Positions 7,335-14,928 of a DNA stretch of 38,574 nucleotides are shown piece after piece (position 1 is the stretch's first letter; each line of letters begins with the position of its first letter). A program made the position numbers and the translations under genes. Below the pieces are notes generated by a model. It was not told the DNA's origin. It ran no database searches and saw only the letters and a list, made by a program, of their open reading frames with translations. The DNA is from Candidatus Gallionella acididurans (lineage in GTDB: Bacteria; Pseudomonadota; Gammaproteobacteria; Burkholderiales; Gallionellaceae), in NCBI GenBank assembly GCA_001577345.1, contig LSLI01000017.1:1-38574 (forward strand). The letters run 5' to 3'.

Positions 7335-7395
7335 ATCGCCCTCCTCGGGCAATAGGACAACCGGACAGATTGCGTGCTACAAAACCGGACAGATC
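6515..7395 (-). mobile_element. Truncated insertion sequence with one surviving end
   Basis: The transposase remnant has a surviving terminus on its 5' side. Near 7358-7395 the plus strand reads CAACCGGACAGATT and then AAAACCGGACAGATCA, two copies of an ACCGGACAGAT motif. Repeated short motifs of this kind are typical of IS transposase-binding ends. The opposite end is lost at the junction at about 6515. The exact outer border cannot be fixed without a full-length copy. Confidence 0.55.
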
Positions 7396-7709
7396 AAAAA
7401 CTCGCAACACATTACCGCCGCGCTAGTGCTTGACCGCTCGCATTATGCTATGCTTCACAAATCCGTGAGATGTTGCGAAAAGTTATTGTATAACTAAGTG
7501 TATAACCAGATTAATTTGATCAATAAAACTCTTTACAATACAAATTATTGGTCAATAAGTTCGAGTCTCTCCTTCGCACCAATCAACTCAACGGGTTGGC
7601 ATCCTGCCGCATCCCTGTGAATCCCGCAGTATTCCGAAACTCCCCGGAATCATCTACCTGCCCCAGATGTGCTGCTGGTGCTCCATAACACTGTAATTGG
7701 CTTAGCCGG
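7396..7709. other. AT-rich spacer between IS end and polyferredoxin gene
   Basis: No gene seen. The stretch 7478-7560 is AT-rich with repeated GTATAAC. At 7559-7581 GTTCGAGTCTCTCCTTCGCA resembles the T-arm and acceptor 3' end of a tRNA, but the spacing is one base short of canonical and no tRNA body precedes it. It could be an attachment-site scar at the left border of the core region. Confidence 0.35.
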
Positions 7710-8942
7710 ATGTCAAACATGTCCCCGTATCGTTGGAAAAGAAGGATTGTTCAGTTGGCCTCACTGGCGCTGATCGGGCTGATTCCAGCGAGCGGATTGT
7801 TGCGCATTGACCTGGCTTCCGCGAGTTTTTTCATTTTCAACCATCAAATCCTGTGGTCCAGCTTCGCATTGGTGTGCGGCCTCACGCTGGTTTTTGTCAC
7901 GGCACCGATACTCACTTACATGACTATAGGCAGTCTGTGGTGTGGATGGGCCTGCCCGCAAACCATGCTTTCGGAATGGGCGGATAACCTGACATACAAG
8001 CTGCTTGGTAAACGCGCAAGCGTGGAAGTGGTAGGCGATGAATTAATCGTTGCTGCTGCGAAAAACAAGTTGCTGAATTGGACCATGCTCGGCGCCAGCT
8101 TCCTGGCCATGTCATTATTGCTGGCACTGATTCCAATGCTATTCTTTTATACGCCCGCAGATGTCTGGGGGATGTTGACGTATAGCAATCCCGAGCAGTT
8201 GTCGCCGCTCATAATCTATTTGATCATCGCATTCCTGATCTTCATCGACATTGCATTCCTGCGTTATTTTGTGTGCGACTATGTTTGCTTTTACCGCATG
8301 GGGCAAAGGGTATTCAAAACGCAGGATGCCTTGCATGTGAGCTACGATGCTTCGCGATCGTCGGATTGCACCAAGTGCAATTATTGCGCGACAGTCTGCA
8401 TTACAAAGATTCAGCCGACCAGAATAAATCCTTATGACAGTTGCATTAACTGCGGTGAGTGCATGGATGCATGTGACAGGCTGCACGATAAATCCGGAAC
8501 GCGTGGCTTGTTGAGTTTCGAGTTGAGTACGAAATCGGCAAACACAACCCGGCGGCAAATAATGGGCCGCGCGATGTTGAAAAACTGGCTGGCAATAACG
8601 CTGTTCCTGGCGGGGGTTGCGATGATGGCGTGGGGTATAGTGACACAGCCGGAAGATTTGCCGAAGGTGCCGTTTGCCGTGCAACAGAAGGCGCGAGATA
8701 TGGCGCGAGCGTGCAACGTGCAGTGTGCGCAGCTGCAATCGTCCTGCAAAAATCACAGCATGGAAGGATGTTACCGCGCGGCGGCTTGCCGGTGCGAGTG
8801 CTCTTTGCGGCAGGATCCGGCCAACGCGGCCGGCAACGAATGGCGGCAATGTGCTGCAAAGAATCTGGAGCGCGCGCAAGCCGAGAGTGCGAAAGCTTCC
8901 AATCAGGGAAACGCAAAGTTTGACCCGAAGGTAAAACAGTAA
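7710..8942 (+). CDS. Membrane-bound 4Fe-4S polyferredoxin (CcoG/NapH/NosR-like) with Cys-rich tail
   Basis: A 410-residue inner-membrane iron-sulfur protein. TM segments lie near residues 14-32, 50-75, 124-147, 167-186 and 290-312. CGWACPQTM (78-86) is the conserved Cys-xxx-Cys-Pro motif of the CcoG/NapH/NosR family. Two ferredoxin motifs follow: Cys220, 223, 226, 230 and Cys245, 248, 251, 255. CcoG helps deliver copper to cbb3 oxidase and NapH passes electrons to nitrate reductase; which role applies here is unknown. It lacks the Ig-like C-terminal domain of CcoG. Instead the last 85 residues carry eight cysteines (ACNVQC, SSC, GCYRAAACRCEC, QC). No strong ribosome site precedes ATG 7710; ATG 7719 is an alternative. 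The gene converges on the NorD-like gene 17 bases away. Confidence 0.75.
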   Translation: MSNMSPYRWKRRIVQLASLALIGLIPASGLLRIDLASASFFIFNHQILWSSFALVCGLTLVFVTAPILTYMTIGSLWCGWACPQTMLSEWADNLTYKLLGKRASVEVVGDELIVAAAKNKLLNWTMLGASFLAMSLLLALIPMLFFYTPADVWGMLTYSNPEQLSPLIIYLIIAFLIFIDIAFLRYFVCDYVCFYRMGQRVFKTQDALHVSYDASRSSDCTKCNYCATVCITKIQPTRINPYDSCINCGECMDACDRLHDKSGTRGLLSFELSTKSANTTRRQIMGRAMLKNWLAITLFLAGVAMMAWGIVTQPEDLPKVPFAVQQKARDMARACNVQCAQLQSSCKNHSMEGCYRAAACRCECSLRQDPANAAGNEWRQCAAKNLERAQAESAKASNQGNAKFDPKVKQ

Positions 8943-8959
8943 ACCTGAAAGCCGAAGTG

Positions 8960-10753
8960 TTAAAGCGTAAGCGCTGCATAGATCAGCAGCATCTTCTCGG
9001 GCAGGCGGTTGATATGATCTACCACCATGTAGTTCCTCGCCCCGAATATGGCGGAAACATACTTGTCGGCGTTGGGGTCGAGGCCAATACAATAAGTATG
9101 TATACCAAAGCGTCCGGCATCCTTGACCGCCTTTTTTGCGTCATAGCGCAGATATCGCAAGTCGCGCACATCTATGTCCGCCGGTTCCCCGTCGGTAATG
9201 AGCATCAGTAGCTTCTTGCCAGACTGTTGCTGGTTGAGATAGTGGGTCGCGTGGCGTATCGCTGTGCCCATGCGGGTGTATTTTTGTCCCGTCATGCCGG
9301 CAATATTGGCTTTCGAAACGTCGTCGTGGGGCTGGTCGAAATCCTTCAGGCGGAAATATTCAACATCGTGCCGGCTTCTGGAACAGAAGCCGTGGATGGC
9401 GAATGGATCGCCGACTGTTTCAATAGCGTCGGCGAACAGGACGCAAACTTGCTGGGTAAGCTGCAGCACGGTATGGCGTTGCCCGCGGATCTTTTGGTTG
9501 GACGAGTTGGAAAGATCCAGCAACACAAGCACCGAAATGTCGCGAGTCTTGCGAACCGAGCGCATCATGACCCGGGTATCCGGTTGTTCACCCAGTCTGA
9601 TATCGACCTGGGCGCGGACGGCGGCATTGATGTCGATTTCGTCGCCTTCCTCGAGCTTTCTGATGCGGAGCACCCCCCTGGATTGGATGGCGTGGAGCAG
9701 GTTCTTCATGCGCGAGATGAGATGTGTGTTCTGGGCAATGATGTTGTCAACAATTGTCAGGTCGCCGGGCTTGGGACTTCTTTCCCTTAAGGTAACCCAG
9801 GATGGGGTCTCCATCTGGCCCCGGTAATCCCATTCGGAATAAATGTATGTATCCGCGGCAGCTGCCGCAGTTATCGGCCCTGTCGTCCAGCTATGCTTGG
9901 TATCTTCATCAGTGGTGGTCACTTCGTTGCTTTTCAAAAGCAATTTGAATCTGGAATAATATTCGGGTAATTCCTGTTCCTCGCCGGAATCCAGCCTTGT
10001 GGATTCCCATAAATAGCGATTGTCGTCACGGTAGGGCGCGCTTAACTTGTCGGATACGGAATTGATACTGACATTCTTTTTCTGGAATGCATGTGCAAGC
10101 GTCAAGCCCAAGTCCAGGGAAATATTATTGGTTTCCAGATCGTCCGCCGCGCTGAACAGCGCCCGTCCCTGGCTGATCCAGGGATCGTCATCCCGGTAGG
10201 CATCATCCAGCAACGCGCGTGCGAGACGATTGAGATAATCGCCTGCGGTTCGGTTGTGCAATGGGGTGGCTGTATGCTGCCTGGCCCAGAGCTGCTTCAG
10301 GCCGGGGAATCTGCGCATGGACAACGCTTCCACCCGCGCATCCTCAATAGTGGAAATCAACGCTCTTTGCCATTTGTCGAATGATTTTTCAGAGAAATGG
10401 TTTTTCGAGTAAATGATGTGAGCCGCAGCATGTGCGGAAGCTGCGCGATAGGTTTCAAGACCTGTGAAATGCGGGATTCCGTGAAGGGTGAAATCGTAAT
10501 AGGCATTGGGCAGATGGATCTGGTCATTCCTGATGAAAGGCTTGCGCCTTTCGCTGCTCCCGGAGTCGCCATCGATAGCCTTTATGACGAAATTGCAGCC
10601 CCACAATGCCTGTAAATATATCCGGATGCGGCGCTGAACATCGATCAGTTGCGTTCTCTTGTGTTCTTTGCGCAAGGCACACAGGGTCTCGCTCGTAGCC
10701 AGGCCAAGATAAGACCGCAACTTGCGTGCAAGGGGATTGAAGGCAGACTTCAT
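8960..10753 (-). CDS. NorD/CbbO-family VWA-domain protein
   Basis: A 597-residue protein. Its C-terminal third is a von Willebrand A domain with an intact MIDAS: DLSNS at residues 413-417, a Thr in the TRMGTAIRHA segment, and LITDGEPADIDVRD. Family proteins (NorD, CbbO) pair with a MoxR-type AAA+ ATPase (NorQ, CbbQ) to remodel and activate a metalloenzyme such as NO reductase or RuBisCO. The order ISVLVLLDLS, FAIHGFCS, and GARNYMVVDHINRLPEKM is very close to those C-termini. Length fits NorD better than CbbO (about 770). No AAA+ partner or client enzyme is in the window. ATG 10753 is preferred; a TTG at 10771 is in frame, and neither has a clear ribosome site. Confidence 0.78.
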   Translation of the reverse strand: MKSAFNPLARKLRSYLGLATSETLCALRKEHKRTQLIDVQRRIRIYLQALWGCNFVIKAIDGDSGSSERRKPFIRNDQIHLPNAYYDFTLHGIPHFTGLETYRAASAHAAAHIIYSKNHFSEKSFDKWQRALISTIEDARVEALSMRRFPGLKQLWARQHTATPLHNRTAGDYLNRLARALLDDAYRDDDPWISQGRALFSAADDLETNNISLDLGLTLAHAFQKKNVSINSVSDKLSAPYRDDNRYLWESTRLDSGEEQELPEYYSRFKLLLKSNEVTTTDEDTKHSWTTGPITAAAAADTYIYSEWDYRGQMETPSWVTLRERSPKPGDLTIVDNIIAQNTHLISRMKNLLHAIQSRGVLRIRKLEEGDEIDINAAVRAQVDIRLGEQPDTRVMMRSVRKTRDISVLVLLDLSNSSNQKIRGQRHTVLQLTQQVCVLFADAIETVGDPFAIHGFCSRSRHDVEYFRLKDFDQPHDDVSKANIAGMTGQKYTRMGTAIRHATHYLNQQQSGKKLLMLITDGEPADIDVRDLRYLRYDAKKAVKDAGRFGIHTYCIGLDPNADKYVSAIFGARNYMVVDHINRLPEKMLLIYAALTL

Positions 10754-10948
10754 TGCGGAATTGCAGTCCAATGTGGCATTAAGCAGGGTGAGCCGGGCTA
10801 ACCATTAAAATTCCCCATTGCGCTACCCGGTCACCGGTATCACAAGGAGAAGATGGGGAAGGCTCAATTACAAAGCTGCCGGTGACTGTGATCCACACCG
10901 ACCGCCCGCTGCCGGATCAAGCATCCTGTTTCTTCCATATCGCCATTC

Positions 10949-11128
10949 CTAGCCAATTCTCACAAACTTGTCGCGATTTCTGTACGCCAATATCCAGGAA
11001 GCTACGGTCAGCAAGGATGCTATGATTTTAATGGTGAGTGAATGAAACAACAGCAGGTCAACCACAGTAAAGGCTGTGATATTGAAGGCGACTATCATGT
11101 AAATAATTACCAGCGGCAGCTTGAACAT
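10949..11128 (-). CDS. Small two-TM membrane protein of unknown function
   Basis: A 59-residue protein with two hydrophobic helices (about 3-21 and 27-48) and a basic C-terminus (YRNRDKFVRIG). The ATG at 11128 has a strong AGGAGG ribosome site 8 bases upstream, which supports it over an earlier in-frame start. I do not recognise the family. It lies upstream of the NorD-like gene on the same strand, 195 bases away, and could be a small partner of the nearby membrane redox proteins. Confidence 0.55.
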   Translation of the reverse strand: MFKLPLVIIYMIVAFNITAFTVVDLLLFHSLTIKIIASLLTVASWILAYRNRDKFVRIG

Positions 11129-11194
11129 AAATAAATCCTCCTGTTTCAATATTGCGGGGTGGGTTCAACAGGTGATTGCAATCGTGCGTAAAGT

Positions 11195-11377
11195 TTATCC
11201 GCTGGCGTGTGAATCCACAAGTTCCGCAATGCCCAATGATTCGGGTGTGAGCCGATTCGGATCAAAATAATCTGTAATTGCGCGGTCTTCAATGTCAACA
11301 GCGCGTTTGCGGGTAATACAGTTGGGCAACTCTGGCAGATAACAGACGATTGAGATTGGCCCGGCTATGCTGTGCAT
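11195..11377 (-). CDS. Possible 60-residue hypothetical protein
   Basis: An open frame on the minus strand (MHSIAGPISIVCYLPELPNC at the start, SLGIAELVDSHASG at the end) with plausible amino-acid use. It has no clear ribosome site and no recognised family. It may be a gene scrap or chance frame. Confidence 0.2.
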   Translation of the reverse strand: MHSIAGPISIVCYLPELPNCITRKRAVDIEDRAITDYFDPNRLTPESLGIAELVDSHASG

Positions 11378-11435
11378 AGGTTGCGTCGGACGAGTGCGGA
11401 CTCTAGCAGCCTCGATGTATGCAACTTATTGCGCA

Positions 11436-11444
11436 TGATATAAT
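11436..11444 (+). promoter_or_regulatory. Extended -10 promoter for tig
   Basis: TGATATAAT is a perfect extended -10 element (TG at 11436-11437, TATAAT at 11439-11444). No good -35 is seen, which extended -10 promoters tolerate. It would give a 5' leader of about 150 bases before tig. The leader contains GGGGTG (11477-11483 region) complementary to CACCC a few bases on. Confidence 0.45.
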
Positions 11445-11600
11445 CAACCATCAGTGAACATACGAGGATGGTAGCAGGGGTGGTGGCAGACACCCTTTGA
11501 TACCAAAAGCAATCGAAAACAATCCGTGCATGGCATGGCCATTTTGGTTGCTCCTTAATTCGCTAGCCACCGTTCAACTTAATTTCAAGGAAACACGAGT

Positions 11601-12902
11601 ATGACCAGCGTAGAAACTGTAAGCGCGTTAGAGCGCCGCCTGAACGCATCTATTCCCCAGCAAGCCATTAATGCCGTGGTGTCGGTTCGACTGAAAAATA
11701 TCGGGCGAAACGCGAAGATCGCGGGTTTTCGTCCCGGCAAGGTGCCCACAAAAATCGTCGAACAGCATTATGGTGCGCAGGCGCGGCAAGAAGCATTGAG
11801 CGACGCTTTGCAACAGTCGTTTGCCGAGGCTGCGCAAACCAATAATTTGCGGGTTGCGGGTTTTCCGAAATTCGAAATCAAGACCAGGGACCTGAACGCC
11901 GAGCAGATCGAATACAGCGCGACATTCGAAGTTTATCCGGAAGTGGTGGTTGGTGATTTGTCGGGAGAAGTGATCGAGCGCCTGGTATATGAAGTAACCC
12001 AGGGGGATGTGGATAACACCATTGCCACATTGCGCAAGCAACGCGCCACGTTTGAAAAAGTTGATCGCGCGGCCAAAACCGATGACAGGGTGAACATCGA
12101 TTTCACCGGCAAGCTGAACGGTGAGGTATTTGCTGGCGGTGAAGCCAGGGATTACCCGGTGGTGCTGGGGATGGGGAGGATGTTGCCGGAATTCGAGGCG
12201 GCTGTCGTGGGCATGACGATAGGCGAAACCAAGTCCTTTGAGCTGACTTTTCCGGAAGATTACAACAGCAAAGATGTGGCGGGGAAAAAAGTGGTTTTTA
12301 CGATCACCCTGAATCATGTTGAAGAACCGAAGCTCCCGGAAATTAATGCTGACTTTGCCAGGTCTATCGGCGTGCCTGACGCTGATGCGGATAGGTTGCA
12401 AGACGAGATCCGCAGTAATCTGCTCAGCGAAATATCGCGCCGATTGAAGGCCCGCAACAAGGATTCGGCAATGAGTGCGCTGTTGAAAGTTGCCGGTTTT
12501 GATGTTCCCAGGGTTTTGGTGGACGATGAAGTGCAGGCCTTGATGCAGCAAGCCGCCCAGGAAATGGAGTCGCGCGGGATGAAAATGAAGGGCGTTTCCC
12601 TGCCGCCGGAATTGTTCCTGGAGCGCGCCGAGAAGCGCGTCAAACTTGGGCTGATTCTTTCTCACCTGGTGCAGAAGCACGACTTGAATGCAAAACCCGA
12701 ACAGATCAAAAGTTTTATCAGGGAATATGCGCAAAGTTTCGACCAGCCCGAAGACGTAATACGTTGGTATGCCTCCGAGCCGGGGCGCATGCGGGAAGTG
12801 GAACACATTGTCCTTGAAGAAAACGTGATGAACTGGACGCTGGGCCAAACCCGGATCACTGACAAACAGGCCGTATTCAACGAACTTATGGGAACCGCTT
12901 AA
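11601..12902 (+). CDS. tig: Trigger factor, ribosome-associated chaperone and prolyl isomerase
   Basis: A 433-residue protein, full length. The N-terminal ribosome-binding domain has the signature GFRPGKVP (residues 42-49), where the FRK-like loop docks at ribosomal protein L23. An FKBP-type isomerase domain follows (about 150-245; DRVNIDFTGKLNGEVF and VVLGMGRMLPEFE). The helical C-terminal arms cradle nascent chains. It acts in the cytosol at the exit tunnel. AAGGAAA 7 bases before ATG 11601 is the ribosome site. The stop abuts the clpP start (TAA then ATG), so tig-clpP-clpX form one operon, the usual proteobacterial arrangement that links folding to degradation. Confidence 0.97.
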   Translation: MTSVETVSALERRLNASIPQQAINAVVSVRLKNIGRNAKIAGFRPGKVPTKIVEQHYGAQARQEALSDALQQSFAEAAQTNNLRVAGFPKFEIKTRDLNAEQIEYSATFEVYPEVVVGDLSGEVIERLVYEVTQGDVDNTIATLRKQRATFEKVDRAAKTDDRVNIDFTGKLNGEVFAGGEARDYPVVLGMGRMLPEFEAAVVGMTIGETKSFELTFPEDYNSKDVAGKKVVFTITLNHVEEPKLPEINADFARSIGVPDADADRLQDEIRSNLLSEISRRLKARNKDSAMSALLKVAGFDVPRVLVDDEVQALMQQAAQEMESRGMKMKGVSLPPELFLERAEKRVKLGLILSHLVQKHDLNAKPEQIKSFIREYAQSFDQPEDVIRWYASEPGRMREVEHIVLEENVMNWTLGQTRITDKQAVFNELMGTA

Positions 12903-13547
12903 ATGATGCATTATCAAAAATCTGGAAATTCCGCGATGTCTGATTATCAGGAGCCGCAAAACATCGGTTTGATTCCCATGGTTGTGGAGACCAGCGGACG
13001 CGGTGAGCGGGCATATGACATTTATTCGCGCCTGCTCAAGGAACGGGTTGTGTTCCTTGTTGGCGAAGTCAATGATCACAGCGCAAACCTGATCGTGGCG
13101 CAAATGTTGTTTCTTGAGTCGGAAAATCCCGACAAGGATATTCACTTTTACATCAATTCACCGGGAGGTTCGGTGACGGCGGGAATGGCGATCTACGACA
13201 CGATGCAATTCATCAAGCCGAATATCAGCACACTGTGCATAGGTCAGGCGGCCAGCATGGGCTCTTTTCTCCTGGCCGCAGGCGAGAAGGGCAAACGCTT
13301 TTGCCTGCCCAATTCGCGCGTGATGATACATCAGCCCATGGGCGGCTTCCGTGGCCAGGCCTCGGATATCGAGATACATGCGCGCGAAATTCTGTATTTG
13401 AAGCAAAGGCTCAATCAAATGCTGGCGCATCACACCGGGCAGTCGGTAGAAACGATAGAGCGGGATACGGACCGCGACAATTTCCTGAGCGCCGAAGACG
13501 CGGTCAAATACGGATTGGTTGATCAGGTTCTGGAAAAGCGCAGCTAA
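12903..13547 (+). CDS. clpP: ClpP, ATP-dependent Clp protease proteolytic subunit
   Basis: A 214-residue serine peptidase. Ser119 sits in [14 protein letters not shown], His143 in SRVMIHQP, and Asp192 in [10 protein letters not shown]: the complete catalytic triad. [17 protein letters not shown] forms the substrate groove. ClpP makes a 14-subunit chamber fed by ClpX, encoded next. The start at 12903 directly follows the tig stop. A second in-frame ATG at 12936 (MSDYQEP) would give the shorter form common in the family and may be used. The extra N-terminal residues would be removed as a propeptide. Confidence 0.97.
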   Translation: MMHYQKSGNSAMSDYQEPQNIGLIPMVVETSGRGERAYDIYSRLLKERVVFLVGEVNDHSANLIVAQMLFLESENPDKDIHFYINSPGGSVTAGMAIYDTMQFIKPNISTLCIGQAASMGSFLLAAGEKGKRFCLPNSRVMIHQPMGGFRGQASDIEIHAREILYLKQRLNQMLAHHTGQSVETIERDTDRDNFLSAEDAVKYGLVDQVLEKRS

Positions 13548-13585
13548 GAGGTTAGACCCGATATTTTGATGGAAGGATGGTAGTG

Positions 13586-14833
13586 ATGGCTGACGATAAA
13601 AATCCAGGCGACAAATTGCTTTACTGCTCATTTTGCGGGAAGAGCCAGCATGAAGTGCGCAAACTGATTGCGGGACCGTCGGTGTTCGTGTGTGACGAAT
13701 GCATCACGCTGTGCAACGACATCATGCGCGAGGAGACGCAAAGCGAACAGATTAAGCTGGGCAAGTCCGACCTGCCGGTCCCCAAGGAAATATGCGCGAC
13801 CCTGGATGAGTATGTGATCGGCCAGGAGCAGGCCAAGAAGATTTTGTCGGTGGCGGTATACAACCACTATAAGCGTCTGAAGAGCAATGACAAGGACGGT
13901 GTGGAATTATCCAAAAGTAATATCCTGCTGGTCGGTCCGACCGGTTCGGGCAAGACCTTGCTTGCCCAAACACTGGCGCGCTTGCTGGATGTGCCCTTTG
14001 TGATGGCCGATGCGACCACCCTGACCGAGGCGGGTTATGTCGGTGAGGACGTCGAAAATATCATTCAGAAATTGTTGCAGACCTGCGACTATGACGTTGA
14101 AAGGGCTCAACGCGGCATCGTCTACGTGGATGAGATCGACAAGATATCGCGCAAGTCGGACAACCCGTCGATTACACGCGATGTTTCAGGTGAGGGCGTG
14201 CAGCAGGCGCTGCTCAAGCTGATAGAAGGCACCAAGGCTTCAATTCCCCCGCAAGGCGGTCGCAAGCATCCGAATACGGAATTTTTGCAGGTTGATACTA
14301 CCAATATCCTGTTCATCTGCGGTGGTGCATTCGACGGGCTGGAAAAGGTTATTCGCAGCCGTTCCGAGAAGGCGGGCATCGGTTTCGGTGCAACCATCGC
14401 GAGCAAAGACCAGCGCAAGACCGGCGAGACTTTGCGCGAGGTTGAGCCGGAAGACCTGATCAAGTTTGGCCTGATTCCAGAGTTTGTCGGACGTTTGCCG
14501 GTGATTGCCACTTTGGAAGAGTTGGACGAACCCGCGCTGGTCAAAATCCTGACTGAGCCGAAGAACGCCTTGACCAAACAATATCAGAAGTTGTTTGCGA
14601 TGGAGGACGTTGATCTGGAGTTCCGTGAAGGGGTATTGCTGGCAATCGCTCGCAAGGCATTGGCACGCAAGGCTGGCGCACGAGGGTTGCGTTCGATACT
14701 CGAACAAGCTTTGCTGGATGTGATGTTTGATCTCCCATCGATAGATAATGTCAGCAAGGTGGTATTGGATGAAACTGCGACCGGAGAAATCAAGCCCATC
14801 ATCATTTATTCCGATACCCACAAGGCGGCGTGA
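13586..14833 (+). CDS. clpX: ClpX, AAA+ unfoldase of the Clp protease
   Basis: A 415-residue protein. An N-terminal zinc-binding domain has Cys14, Cys17, Cys36 and Cys39. Walker A GPTGSGKT is at 117-124, the pore loop GYVG at 150-153, and Walker B VDEID at 181-185. An arginine-rich C-terminal small domain ([14 protein letters not shown]) ends the protein. It unfolds tagged substrates, such as ssrA-tagged chains, and threads them into ClpP. ATG 13586 is preferred over 13577 because GGAAGG at 13571 is then at a proper distance. It lies 38 bases after clpP. A weak hairpin (AAGGCG/CGCCTT, 14822-14840) covers the stop. Confidence 0.97.
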   Translation: MADDKNPGDKLLYCSFCGKSQHEVRKLIAGPSVFVCDECITLCNDIMREETQSEQIKLGKSDLPVPKEICATLDEYVIGQEQAKKILSVAVYNHYKRLKSNDKDGVELSKSNILLVGPTGSGKTLLAQTLARLLDVPFVMADATTLTEAGYVGEDVENIIQKLLQTCDYDVERAQRGIVYVDEIDKISRKSDNPSITRDVSGEGVQQALLKLIEGTKASIPPQGGRKHPNTEFLQVDTTNILFICGGAFDGLEKVIRSRSEKAGIGFGATIASKDQRKTGETLREVEPEDLIKFGLIPEFVGRLPVIATLEELDEPALVKILTEPKNALTKQYQKLFAMEDVDLEFREGVLLAIARKALARKAGARGLRSILEQALLDVMFDLPSIDNVSKVVLDETATGEIKPIIIYSDTHKAA

Positions 14834-14872
14834 TCGCCTTTAGACCACTTTTTATCTTGTCCCCGGGTGGCT

Positions 14873-14900
14873 CTTGAATTATTTAGGGCCATCCCCATCT
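14873..14900 (+). promoter_or_regulatory. Sigma-32 (heat-shock) promoter of lon
   Basis: CTTGAAT (14873-14879) and CCCCATCT (14893-14900) are separated by 13 bases. The enterobacterial RpoH consensus is CTTGAAA, 13-14 bases, CCCCATnT, so this is one mismatch from consensus. It lies 28 bases before lon ATG. It predicts that lon is induced by heat separately from tig-clpPX. Confidence 0.8.
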
Positions 14901-14928
14901 AACTTCACACTTTTGAGAGGTTATAGCC

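Noticed and set aside
8139-9092. 317-codon minus-strand open frame
   Set aside because: Antisense to the polyferredoxin gene; no recognisable protein.
10774-10948. Riboswitch or small RNA between the NorD-like gene and the small membrane gene
   Set aside because: No conserved aptamer pattern or terminator could be recognised.
11628-13145. 505-codon minus-strand open frame
   Set aside because: It lies antisense to tig and clpP, which are certain, and is a codon-bias shadow.
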